Of a stretch of 64,000 bases of DNA, positions 45,880-57,337 are shown in pieces (within the stretch, counting starts at the first letter, position 1; each line of letters opens with the position of its first letter). The DNA comes from Hemileia vastatrix (taxonomy: Eukaryota > Basidiomycota > Pucciniomycetes > Pucciniales > Zaghouaniaceae). The DNA is taken from contig JASXTE010000005.1 of assembly GCA_030280995.1 (NCBI GenBank), forward strand, positions 22,685,001-22,749,000, written 5' to 3'. The translations under genes were made by a program, and so were the position numbers. The notes under the pieces are model-generated. The model saw only the letters and a list, made by a program, of their open reading frames with translations, did not search any database and was not told the origin of the DNA.

Positions 45880-46830
45880 ATTTAAATGCCTAGATAATAA
45901 TCATATAAGAGTTTCAGAATCCTTATCCTCTAAATATGCAATATAAAAATGTGAAATAAGACAAGTGAAATTTGGAAAAAAGGCTCAACTTCAAAGGTCA
46001 AAATCTCAGAAACCACTGAACCTAATTCAAACCTGTTTGTGGGAAATGAAAGATATGCTTTAGTAGAATCTTCAGTTAAAGGACATGTGATTTAAATAAA
46101 CCTAACCCTAATTTGTTACATAAAAAATGAAATAAAAATTTAAATTGGGAAAAAAAGGCTCAACTTTTACGGTCAATATCTCAGCAACCACTGAATCAAA
46201 TTCAAATCTGTTTGTAAGAAATGAAAGGTAGCCTTCAGGAGAATCTTCAGTTAAAAGAAAATTAGATTTGAATAAACCTAACCCTAATTCCAAGTCTGAT
46301 TTTCAAAATTTTACAAAAACTTGAAAAGTGGTAATGAAGATGAGATCAAAAGGAGTTTTATAAGTTCACTGTTATCCAGATAAGAGTCATACATATATTT
46401 AAGTATGAACTTTTCATAAATGGAATGAGATATCATATAGGCATGAAAAAAAGGAGATGAAACTTACCTTGATTGAAAAGTAGGAAAAATAGAGTGAGAA
46501 AGATTGATGTTGGAATTGTGGGGAAATTGAATATGGAGTAAGTGAAATGCATAAAGAATGTGCAATGTATGTGTTTCAATGAAATGGAGCCAAAAAAAAG
46601 TGAAATAAGGGAAAGGGGGGATAATGAACATGCCAAGGAGGGATGAAGAGTAGGGTGATGGAGCTAAAAAAGAAAGTAAAGAGGGAGAGAAAAAAAAGGT
46701 TAATTATACCATTGAAATCCAAAATAACCACTTACAAAAAAAATTTAGATAAAAAAAATAAAATAAACAGAAAAAAACAAAAAAAATTATAATTAGTAAT
46801 CAAAAAATCAAAAAAAAAGAATAAAGTGAC
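45880..46830. repeat. Repeat block shared with 10734-11560
   Basis: Two ~180-bp copies (45975, 46150) beginning AAAAAAGGCTCAACTT, then CACTGTTATCCAGATAAGAGTC and a GGAGATGAAACTTACCTT stretch. No gene. Confidence 0.6.
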
Positions 46831-47544
46831 TTACCTGGAGAGATGAGATGACAAAATGAATGAAACCAAATTGTTTGAGGGATGTTGGAGGAGAATAGGA
46901 AAAGGATATGAGGGATGAATGAAAAAAAATCACTGAAAAAATATGTGATTTCATGTTGAGCTGGTGAAAGAAAACCAATGAGCCATCCAAAAAAAAAAAA
47001 ATTCACCGTAAATTCCAAAAAAAATGAATATGCAACAAACCAAAATACCAACCCAAGTGAATGAAGTACACAAAGAGGACATTTGGAGAGTACAAAATGG
47101 TATAGGAAAGAAAGGGATGATGTGGCCAACATGTGGTTTTGAAATAAAAAATCACGAAAAAAGTGCTGATTTGAGGTCAGAACTGACACCCATAGAAAAA
47201 AGATTAAGAAGTAGAAGAAATAAGTAAAAAAGAATGTAAACATGCCTGGTCAAAATATTGAAAATGTCAGGAAGGGGTGTGTGCCAAGGATTGATGGGTA
47301 GGTAGTGAGGAAGGTCAGTGTGTCACATGTGACAGGGATGGGGTAAGAAAGGAAGGGATGTTTTGTGGCCAAAATGTGGTTGTGAAAAAAAACGGGAAAA
47401 AAGTGCTGATTTGAGGTCATAACTGACACCCTTTTTTGAAATAAGTGACTTTTTTGCAAAATTTAAGTGCTGATTTGTAAGTTCTGATTTGGTTTGAAAT
47501 CCGCACTTAAGTTAAGTGCGGATTTGCCAGAACTGACACCCCCT

Positions 47545-48417
47545 AATAAATTAAAGGAACCAAGCTTGAGGCTATTAATGAAATTAGTGCATATAATAAG
47601 GTCAATGCACCTATAATTAAATTAGGACACTAAATAAGCGCCTGTTGCCTTTTTTAGTGTGTTTCCCAAAAGTGGGTGTAGAATGTGGGGTAATTATAAT
47701 GTGAAAAATCTAAATTTACTAAAAATGAAGCTATTCACATTGGAAAAATGCAGGAAGTATGTGGCCAGTACACAGAAGCCATTTCTGGCATAAAAAACAC
47801 CAATTTTGAAAAGTGTTATTTTCATGAGTTTGAGTATCCAGATCAATATTTCTAATCAATAAAAATTTATCATCAAAGGTACATTTAATATATTATTGAA
47901 TTTAAAGCACATATATTCAACTTTTAAGTGATGTAAAGTGCATTTCTTGTTTTTCACATAAATCAATGAAAACTAAAGCTTTAACTCTACTTAAAAATTA
48001 TTTAGCCTTATGTTTAAGGTTATTAATATTACCCTAGCATATTATAACCTAGTATTAAGTACATAAAACTTATAAGAGGTGGATATATGCATGTATATAA
48101 GGTGTTATAATTGCATACATTGTATTTTATCATAATATTCACTTATGTATACAACTTGTGTACCTTTATTTATTGTTCCCATGTATAGTCCGTGTATTTA
48201 AAATAATTTAAAAGTAATTTTTACTCTACCCTGGGGATATCCAGGCTGAAAATTTCCCACCCAAAAAAACAATAAAAAAATGATAAGTTCTACATTTTTA
48301 TATTTTTCAGGTATTCAGAAAATTCTGTAGCATTAGAGATTAATTATTTGAAGAAATAAAACATAATAAAATATTATGAGTACTGGTTTTTGAAGTCTTG
48401 GCTAGTTTAACATAATT
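47545..48417. other. AT-rich DNA between element D and the chromodomain retroelement
   Basis: No gene. Short similarity to 10110-10140 around 48225-48255. Confidence 0.35.
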
Positions 48418-48796
48418 TTATTTCTGTTTAACTTTTTTAAGAAGAAATTTTAAGTGTGAAGTTTCTTTTTCAGGTATCCACTTATCAATTTTTTTTCTTG
48501 ATTTTCCCTTATATCCTACTAAATACTCAGTTCCTTTCTCTTCAATAAGGATTCTTCTCTTGAGTATTTCTTCAATCTCTGATTTTTCCACAAGCTCTTC
48601 AGGATTCTTTTTATGATTTCCTCTACTTTTTGGAAATAAGTCAGGATCATTTACATGGTAAGGTTTTAATAATGAGATAGGGAAAACTGGATGTTTCCTA
48701 TCATATGGGGCATATAATATAACTTTCTAAGAATTATTACCAACCATTTTGGTTACTAAAAAAGATCTTACAAAAATATTCTTCAATTTAGCATTA
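48418..48796 (-). pseudogene. C-terminal integrase and chromodomain of a Ty3/Gypsy chromovirus
   Basis: Reads, toward lower coordinates, VRSFLVTKMVGNN, a stop, YDRKHPVFPISLLKPYH, then IEEILKRRILIEEKGTEYL, GYKGKSRKKIDKWIPE, ending at TAA 48418-48420. The last block is a chromodomain, which targets integration to heterochromatin in this lineage. It is the downstream half of the gene at 61248-61928, split by the insertion of gypsy-2. Confidence 0.8.
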
Positions 48797-48800
48797 CCGT

Positions 48801-49906
48801 TATGGTAAGATAAACTCTTACAGTTGCCTTGCTGTAAGCAGAATCCGGAGGAGATATGTGGATTTAGCTGAAAAACCGGTCCTTCCAATAAAAATAACAA
48901 AATGGGAATTCTAAATCACTAAGCTAACCATTCTACATGAATCTGATTGATAAAAATAATGAAACTCTAAAATATTTAACACTTATTGAGATTTAATGAT
49001 TGTGGCTGTTGAGAAAAGAAATACTGATAACAACAATTAAGGTGTACCAGTGAAAGATCTGTAAAGATTGACTTTTATGTTTTTATAAAAATTTGAGTTT
49101 TTATGAGACAGCAATAATTAAGTCCCAGTGATGAAGACCTTTCTAAAGATACCCTGTATGAAGTGTGATTTAAATTGTTAAGTAGTATTTCTAATATGTT
49201 ATATATAAAATATAAAGTTATAAGGGTATTACAAATTTATTTAATTTGTTGAGTAATAAAAAATAAGACTGTGGTGGTTAAAGATTAAGCTGTATGATGT
49301 ATCCCCCCCCTCAATTTCGAGTTTGAGAGGCGCTTAAGTATTCCTAGTCACGTGCCTAAGTTTTCCCCTCCAGAGCTCTCCCAGAGTCAATCCGGAGCCC
49401 GTACGGAGTCCAAACGGAGTCAAAGCAGAGTCCGTCCGGACTCAATTAGAACCTTTAAAACTATAATAAAAAATCTAGAAAAATTACACATAATAGAGCC
49501 ACTTCCCCTTTACATACCAAACTATTTTTCGTAGTCTGCGCAGCTCTAATCACCCTGTGAAAATTCATCAAAGGTAAGTAATTTCTAAAAACGTAAGTAT
49601 TTCTATAAAGCTTTAAAATTCATTTTTAAAAAAATATAAGAAAAATAGTAAAAATTCTGGGAAAATTTCCCAAGGTTCTTGAGTGACTCGACTTGATACT
49701 TATAAATTCTTCAGACCGTAAAAATAAGTTTTCTCCATAAAATAAATTGTTTTCGCGTAGGCATTCGTTCTTGACCAATTTCTTCATATTTAAAACTTAA
49801 ATAAATTAAATAAAACCCTTTTTTAAAAAATAATAGCGCCAATCTTGCACACTGTAATAACTCCATTTACTTATTTAGGTGCCATACTAAACTTTAGGCT
49901 ACCACA
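48801..49906 (-). repeat. 3' LTR of gypsy-2
   Basis: In element direction begins TGTGGTAGCC (49906) and ends CTTACCA(TA) (48801/48803). Contains GGAGTC-rich DNA at 49396-49440 with fewer units than the other LTR. Open frames inside (such as 49352-49534) are by-products. Confidence 0.88.
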
Positions 49907-49921
49907 TGCTCCCTCCAATCG
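49907..49921 (-). other. Polypurine tract of gypsy-2
   Basis: CGATTGGAGGGAGCA immediately upstream of the 3' LTR in element direction; primes plus-strand DNA synthesis. Confidence 0.65.
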
Positions 49922-50570
49922 AGAATGTCCCCATTCTTATAACTTTGCATAAGTGGTTGAGCAATTCCAAAAGAATTATCTATTCTAATAAAATAATTTG
50001 ATAAATTTTTTTTAGCTGGTCTTCTTTTGATTCTTTATAATAAAAACGTTGTTTCTTCTTCTCTGGCTTGATATAACATAAAATAATATAATATAAATCT
50101 TGTGATGATTCCACTACTGAGAGCAAGGTTTGAATCCCTTCAGACTCCCATATACCAGTCTTCCTTCTTGTCACAGCATTGAGAGAGTGGATCTTCCTAT
50201 GAGCCGAATACTCCTGATTCCAACCTCATAGGGCCCCCCACTGAGCCGAATTCTATGATTCCAATCTCGCCATAAGGTCCTCCAAGCTTCACACCAAAAA
50301 AAATGGCCTAACTATGAGGCACTAAAAAAATCATTCCCTAAAATCCAACTACCATCCTAACTTCTGATTCCTTCATCACAATTTTCAAACTTTGCTATAC
50401 AGCAAACCCATAAAATACTTTTGCCAGGCTTCCAATAATAATATTAACTTTTGACCATGTTAAAGAGCCACAAATTTCACCTAATTAACCATTATGCTTT
50501 CCTTAGCATCATCACCACCTAAAATTTTAACCTCCTAAAGCTTATCAGCACCCAATTCCAGAAATGATTG
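49922..50570. other. Non-coding 3' region of gypsy-2
   Basis: No supported gene. A pair of direct repeats (GAGCCGAAT...TGATTCCAA) lies at 50200-50265. Confidence 0.4.
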
Positions 50571-50575
50571 AATAA

Positions 50576-51044
50576 CCAGTTTAGAGTCTTAGTGGACAGT
50601 GATAAATTAAAAGATTGAATTGAGTTATCCAAACAAGATTGACATTCCAGTTTAAAGTCTTGGTGGACCAAACATATAATCGATTGCCAGTTTATGGTCT
50701 TGGTGGACCAAAGATCTTTTAGGTGCATAAATAACTTGATATATTCCTAAGTAAGGCCTAGGCTTGACCAAAGATTGAATAAATTTGATAATCCAGTTTA
50801 ATGTCATAGTGGACCAAACATTTGATTGACAAGTAATCCAGTATAAGGCCATAGTGGACCAATGAATGTTGAATTATCCTGCAGATATTAATTTTCCAGT
50901 TTGAAGTCATAGTGGACTAAACAATGAATGAACTACCAGTTTAAAGTCATGGTGGACCAAACATTTAATCGATAAGAAATCCAGTTTAAGGTCATGGTGG
51001 ACCCAACAGCTTGATAACAGCCCAGTTTAGGGTCTTGGTGGACC
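50576..51044. repeat. Cluster of nine 22-nt CAGTTTA...GTGGACC motifs
   Basis: Consensus CAGTTTA-n3-TC-n-T-n-GTGGACC at about 50576, 50647, 50687, 50793, 50838, 50895, 50935, 50981 and 51021, with irregular spacing. The same motif recurs inside the pol frame of this element (54875, 54931, 56936, 57037) and near its end (53174, 53219), where it encodes L-x-x-E-x-K-L. Confidence 0.75.
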
Positions 51045-51137
51045 TAACAACTTCTCTATCCTTGAACCCAGATTTTGCCACCAGCTTTCTTAATCCTAGT
51101 TTCAAGTTTTCTTCTTCAAAAAATATCTCCTAACAAG

Positions 51138-52151
51138 ATGAAACCTTCTGACTTCATTGCTTCAGCTGATCAATCTTGCAAATATTGTGCTTTCACCCAT
51201 AGGGAATGTATCTTCACTTTCAACTGGCAAAAACACACTTATAACAGGGCCTGTTTATCCTGCTATGAGAAGAAAAGAAAATGTTCTGGCTTGAACTGTG
51301 GTTCTTTCCCCATTACTGCTACTAGCTTTGCTGCCTTCTGCAATCCTCCTCCTTCTTCTTCACCTTCTACTCCACCCCCTATTCCATCAACCTCTAAAGA
51401 TCCCATACCTTTTTCTCCATCAGCCTATTTAAATCTTTCTCCATCACCTAATCCTCTGGGTCCTTCTCTCCAATCTAGAATTTCTGCTACTCCTCCAAGA
51501 ACTCTTGCTTCTCCCAGGGCCATGCTTCAACCTTCTAACAATTCTTCTCCTACTTCCAACATCTTGAAGCACAAAAGGTCCTATAATAGCCAGCAATCTT
51601 CATCTTCTCTTGTTTCATCCAAAAGACCCAGAACATCTACTTTAAACACCAAATCCAACACCAGTCCTCCTCATCTATCAAAAATAAAAAATCCTTTTCA
51701 AATCATAAAAAATCCCACTCCATTACAAAGTAAGCCGTTTATCTATGATCATGATAGTGTTGACACAGGTTAGTTGTCTCTTTTTATTTTCTTAATCTTC
51801 AGGTTTTAATTTGCTGATATTTTAATTTGATAAGCGTCCACCGGTTCTCCAATTTCATATTCAGCTTATGAACTACCAGAACCTAATCCAAGCTTCCCTA
51901 GAGTTCCAATTCACCTAGTGTCTGAAAAGCTTTTTGCCAATTTTAATAACCTTATCTCTTATTTCCAGAAATACCCGCCCTCTGATAGATCAGAATCTTG
52001 GATGAGAGAGCAACTGTTAAGAGACCTTTTCAAAATAGCCAACTGGCTTCAACACTATCGTGACCGTGAAATAAGATTCAAATCCCAGGAAATCAATCAA
52101 GGTCCTTCTAAATTTTCTAATTTCGATTCTTCAAAAAATAACAACCCTTGA
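51138..52151 (+). CDS. Antisense Zn2Cys6-like protein of gypsy-2, two exons
   Basis: Exon 1 is 51138-51768; intron 51769-51864 (GTTAGT...TATTCAG); exon 2 is 51865-52151, in phase, about 305 residues, no stop. The start MKPSDF is chosen because the Met to first-Cys distance matches the gypsy-1 gene. The zinc cluster is C-x2-C-x6-C-x14-C-x2-C-x6-C (CKYC, C, CLSC, C, with a basic KKRK), identical in spacing to the gypsy-1 gene. Then a long Ser/Pro-rich region with basic NLS-like KRPR, and a C-terminal domain (VPIHLVSEKLFANFNNL) homologous to that of gypsy-1. It runs opposite to gag-pol between integrase and 3' LTR. It is open while pol is broken, which suggests slower decay or selection. Confidence 0.78.
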
Positions 52152-53170
52152 TGGTGTTCTTCCTGGTATGTAGCTTTCTTGAATAATGTTTGAAAAATAA
52201 AATATAAACATCTAAACTACCTAAAACTAAAATACCTTTTTTTATTTATTTATTTATTTATTATTTTTATTTATATTTATTTTATTTTATTTTTTATTTT
52301 TTTATTATATTTTTTTTATATTTTTAGTTATTTTATTATTTATTTTTTTATTATTATTATTATTATTTTTTTTTTAAAAAAAAAGATAGTTTTGAAATAA
52401 AAGTTAAAATTTAATTTTTAAATAAAGATAAACGAATGTGAAAAGAAAGATAAAAAAAAGTAATAAAAAATTTTTTTAAAATAAAATTTAAAAAAAAAGA
52501 TGCCCCCTGGCCATTTGATGAGCCATACCCTCGACATCATACCCACATCCAAGTGCAACTTGATGTGGTTACACAATTTTGAGAAATTGAAAAGAAAAGA
52601 AAATAAATGAAAGTTTTTAAAAGATAATTTTTATAATGATGATCACTGGGTGGGCTCCCTCCAATTTATAAAAATGATTAGAGACCACCAGTGAGCATCA
52701 CCTTTACAATAATTCATAATATATATTAAAGAAAATAAATCACAATCTGACATAAAAAAATCAAAAACAAAATAAAATAAAAAAAATCTTGAATCCGGCG
52801 TTGAGAGCGGTGTCTCTTGATTCGTTCCAGTTTATATTCTTAGTGTACTTACTAAAATTAAAAGACAAAGCCAGGATTCAACTAGAAACAGGGAAAATTT
52901 TGGAAACGAACATTATGGGGTAATTGTGTATAGAGCAGCCAGCCCATCAATTACCCCCACACTTGCCAATATTAAATTAAGAAGGTTCCCCTGTGAACAC
53001 TTCTTCCAATAAATTTTAAAATTTTTCCAACACTATCTTCACCCATATTTTAAGAATTTTAAGTTTTTGAAAATTTCAAAGAAGGTCTTCTTGAATTTCG
53101 TTAAGTTTCATCATAGTTTCGTCGCCCATATACAGTGTAACGATAGTAAAGTATTTTGATAAAAAAAAGA
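52152..53170. other. Low-complexity non-coding DNA of gypsy-2
   Basis: A (TTTA)n-rich tract at 52240-52375, then a stem at 52643-52700 (CACTGGGTGG / CCACCAGTG). No gene. Confidence 0.45.
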
Positions 53171-53217
53171 AGATAGTTTATCCTCGTTGCGGAGGTATCC
53201 ATAAAATTTCATAAATG

Positions 53218-54594
53218 TCATAGTTTATCCTCATTGCGGAGGTAGACTTCGGCACTCCTGGTGCCTCTAGGATAGAACCGTTTCACTTGATCGGCCGCTA
53301 CCCTCTTCTTCAATACTACTCCATCCAACTCTTCTAGCACATATGAACCGCCAGAAACTTGCTCCTTGATTTTATAAGGTCCATTCCACCTGTCTGCAAA
53401 CATCTTTCCCCACGGACTTTCCAAACTCCTATTATACACCAGGACCATATCACCTGGATTCAAAGGTTTCCTTAATCGATGTGCCAACCGCTCATCCCAA
53501 TATCTGACTGATTGATTTCGGATCTTCATCATCCGTGAATATGCCTTTTCTAAATATTCTTCTTTCTTTTCTAGCTGCATCATTCTTGCACACAATAATT
53601 CTTCAGTAGTTTTGACCGTGTCCCAGTCAACTCCAAGATATGATTCAGCTTCTAAATCAACCGGTAAAACTGCTTTCTGTCCAAAAACAAGTTCATAAGG
53701 TGAAAATCCAGTCGTCCTTTTGGCAGTGATTCTATCAGCAAATAAAACTAAAGGTAAATAGTGCCTCCACTTTTCGGCACTTGTCCCACACATTTTAACT
53801 AAAGCATCCTTAATAACTTGATGCCCTCTTTCAACCATGCCTTCAGCTTCAGGATAATATGGGGTTGCTACCCTAACCTTTGATCCAACTTTCAATACGG
53901 CCTCTTTAAACTCTGTCCCAAATTCAGGACCTCCATCTACCGTTACCAACTTCATCACCCCATACCTATATACCCAATTATTCAAAAAAAATTCTGCCAC
54001 ATTTTTGGCAGTTAAATTAAAAAGAGGCGCTGCCTCTACCCAACCAGATAAATCATCTCTGGCTACAATTAAATATTTATACCATCCCTCTTTATATGAA
54101 CGGCATCTAAACTAACTCTCCCAAAGAGCGTATATTCACCGGTCCTGCGTCCAGGTTCTTTTGGCCTTAAATAACTTCGTCTTTGACATTCTTCGCATGA
54201 CTGAACCCACTTTTTAACAGCCACCTTCATGCCAGGCCACCAAAATCAATCAGAAATTCTTCTAAACGTTTCTCCAACGCCTCTATGCCCGAGATCTTCA
54301 TGCAGTGATTTCAAAACTAATTCTTTCCCCTTCTGTTGAGTTATAACTACTTGAGGATTTGGATACTTTCTCCTCATTAAACGTCGACCAGATAGGTAAA
54401 ACGTAGATGACTTTCTCTTGATAGCCACCCAATCATCGTCTTCACAATCTTCTGGCCTCTCTAAAGTCAACAAATATTTGACTAAAAAAAATAAAAACCA
54501 GTCTGACCCCAGACTTCATCTTGAAAATCGATTAATATAACATCAATAGGGACTTCTCTATCACCAATATCACCTGCACATGAATGAGCCAACA
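53218..54594 (-). pseudogene. Integrase of gypsy-2, decayed
   Basis: Starts after the RT/RNase H frame stops (TGA at 54596-54598). A frameshift lies in a T run near 54490. The zinc domain (LHEDLGHRG, then CEEC) is cut by a TGA near 54246 that looks like CGA to TGA. A one-base loss near 54090 shifts the frame before the core. 54000-53218 is open: VTVDGGPEF with the second Asp, PYYPEAEGMVERGHQV with the Glu, a KRTTGFSPYELVFGQ motif, DRWNGPYKI, ending RNEDKL. Closest relative in the window is gypsy-1 (2-1452). Confidence 0.88.
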
Positions 54595-54595
54595 A

Positions 54596-57337
54596 TCATT
54601 GACCCCTAAATAAATCTTTAATTGAGCTATGTCGACGTTTTTCTTCTGAACCTTTGGATCCTTCGTAAACCATATTTGAAAATACCTCTTTCTCTTTATC
54701 CACCTTTTTATTTAAATTCTCTAATTCTCCAACATATACACCATTCCTTAATTTACTACTATCCCACTCTACCAATCCATCTTCCTCTACATACACCACA
54801 TCTTCTTCTACCTCCTCTCTGCCGAATTTATCTACACCTTTTCCAACACCTTTATTAACATAAAAACTATTTTCCAGTTTATCCTCTTGGTGGAGGTCAT
54901 CATCACCATAATCTAAACACAATAGTCCTGCCAGTTTAACCTCATGGGGGAGGTATGGAAAGTCTTCAGCTCCTTTAGTGCTGGCTTTGATAATAGGTAT
55001 ATCTTCATCGAACTCTTCTGAGTCTGAATCTTCTTCAGTGGGTGGTCTCCTTGATAAACCATCTGGCATAGTAAAAGTTTTGCCAGGCTTATGAACTAAA
55101 TCAAACGAAAAATGTTGAATAAAAGCTACCCATCTCGTCATGGGTGCTTTCGGTAAACTTGGGGAATTAATCATCTGGATTAACGATTTCGCATCCACTT
55201 GCAACTCAAAATGTTGCCCCCATAAAATATGCTGAAGTTTCTTCAGTATTTTTGCCACACCACATAATTCCAATTTTGGTTGAGAATATCTTGATTCGAC
55301 CTCAGTAAATACTACAGATTCATACCTAACTGGCCTGATGTAACCAGCTTTATCCATCTGAGACAAAACCTCCCCAGCTGCAACCTGACTTGAATCAACT
55401 GCTAAATAAATTCTACCAGCATCTTTTCCATAATCCAACTTGTGTAGGACTAAATCCTTCCCTACAACCTCCTTCAACATCACAAACGCCTTCTCACACT
55501 CTTCATCCCACTCCCAGTCTGCATCCTTTCTTGTTAACCGTCTCAATGGAGCTGCCAATGAAGAAAAGTCCTTAATAAACATTCTAACATATACGCAAAC
55601 GCCTAAAAACCCTCTGAATTTGGTCGTATTCTTGGGTCTTGGCCAGGACTGAATTTTGTTAACTTTCTTCTTGGACATAATCCTACCCTCTCTACATACC
55701 ACATGGCCTAATATTTCTAAGGCTGGAACACAACATGAAAATTTTGAGCCTGAAATAGTTAAACCAGCCTCTTCAATTCGAAACAAGATTCTTTCTAATG
55801 TAATTGCAAACTCCCAAATGAAATTGCGTATCCCGGGATTCTCTTCCAACACCTCGTTATCATAGTCGGTTGTTGGTCCCTTAATTCCTCCATCATCTAT
55901 AAAGATTCCAGCATATTGTGGAATTTCGTCTTGAAGGATCCAAGCCATCTGAGCTTGATAAACTGCAACCGAATTTGTTGCTCCTTGAGGTAATCTTGTT
56001 AACTGTAAACGACCAAGTGGCGTATCGAATGTAGTGAGAGGCCTTGAGTCCGGATGTAACTCTCTCTCATCATATCCACCCATAATATCTCCCAAACCAT
56101 AACACACTCTCCCTGCAAACGCTTCAACAAACTCCTCAGCACTAGGTGGTATCCCAGCATCCTTTATTGTAACCCTATTTAATTCCCTAAGATCATGAAC
56201 AACTCTAAGCTTGCCATTCGGTTTCTTGATACAAAATACCGGACTAGAATAACTTGATGTTGATTGCTCATACAGTCCAGTGCGTATCCGTTCTCTGACA
56301 ACTTCAATATAGGCTTCTTTTAATGCAGCCAGAATAGTAATCGGTTTCTGCTGCCACGGTTCATGACATACCACAGGAATCTTGTAAGGCTCCCCATAGG
56401 AATGCTTCAACACACCCCTCTCCTCTTCTACAAAAGCAATGGCCTTCTCTCGCTTGACCATCACGTCCAACAACAACTTCTTCTCTTCTCCAGACAACCA
56501 ACCATCAGGTCCAAAATTAACAACACCCAGTCTCTCAAAAGTGATTCTTGACGTCTCAGAAAATTCAGGCGGATTCTTTACCAAGGGACTTTCATAAGGA
56601 TCTCTTGATAACCTTGGTCTTCTCAAAGGTGGATTTAATTCAGCAGGTAGCGGTTCATTAATAGGTCAAACTTTATTTGCTACCTTCTTATATTTGGCTG
56701 CGTCCACATCTAAATAAACTTGAGGTAAAACATTTACTTTTGTATCGCCATCACATATTTCATCAAATGAATCTTCTTCATCGCCAGAATCGGAATAAGA
56801 AAAATTAGAAAAATATTTTATTTCATTTTTAAATTTTACCCTTTTCTCCTTTCCCTCGTCTAATTTATAAACATATTTTCCAACACCTTTGCTTCCCTTA
56901 TCCAACAGTAAATCACCCGTAAAGAAAGTTGGCAGTTTAACCTCTTGCTGGAGAACCGGAAATGAATTTTCACAAAAATTATTTTTTTGTGTTTTAATTA
57001 TACTGAGATTTTTAATCGTATTTTGATGTGATTTTTGCAGTTTACCCTCTTGCTGGAGGTCCAAAAACATACCCTTCCAATTTTTATCCAACCTAATTTG
57101 GCCCATTTTGCCTTTTTCACCGTTTTTAAATTTAATAGAAAAACAGGGTAAATCCAATAAACATATAGAAAAGTCCATACCGTATTTGCACTCCAAAGTA
57201 ATATTAACAGAAAATAATTGAGAATCCACTTGAATTATCTCCAAGTGAGCTGACCTATTGCAATCTGGGATCTCATTATGAGGAGAGATTACAACATTAG
57301 AGAAATCAGCCCCTGCTACCCCAAAAAATGAGGGCAT
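54596..57337 (-). pseudogene. Pol of gypsy-2: spacer, reverse transcriptase, RNase H
   Basis: Entered by -1 frameshift from gag. The first 223 residues (57337-56666) form an unrecognised acidic spacer with two LQQE-x-KL motifs. It stops at TGA 56666-56668, then is open in the same frame to 54596; the stop looks like CGA to TGA. The 676-residue part has RT motifs (SSPVFCIKKPNGKLRVVHD, then LPQGATNS, and FIDD at residues 242-245 with the first Asp at 180) and an RNase H (AVDSS, PKLELCG, QVDAKSL). It would copy element RNA into DNA in cytoplasmic particles. Confidence 0.9.

Larger units (their letters stand above)
43845..47544. mobile_element. Element D: mosaic Harbinger-like element
   Basis: C-type TIRs at both ends (GGGGGGGTCAGTTCTGGCAA at 43846; ...TTGCCAGAACTGACACCCCC at 47543), with palindromic CCGCACTTA just inside. 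Left part: C-type transposase (+). At about 44750 it switches abruptly to A-type DNA: TIR-motif array, then Tet-like exon 2 (-). Then come two ~180-bp repeats also seen at 10734-11290, A-type transposase 3' flank (46830-47110), a second partial C-type end (about 47165-47200) and the true right end. It cannot be a simple copy of either subfamily. Confidence 0.7.

Noticed and set aside
50576..51044. CRISPR-like array of short repeats
   Set aside because: Irregular spacing, imperfect repeats, eukaryotic context, and the motif also occurs inside the pol coding sequence.
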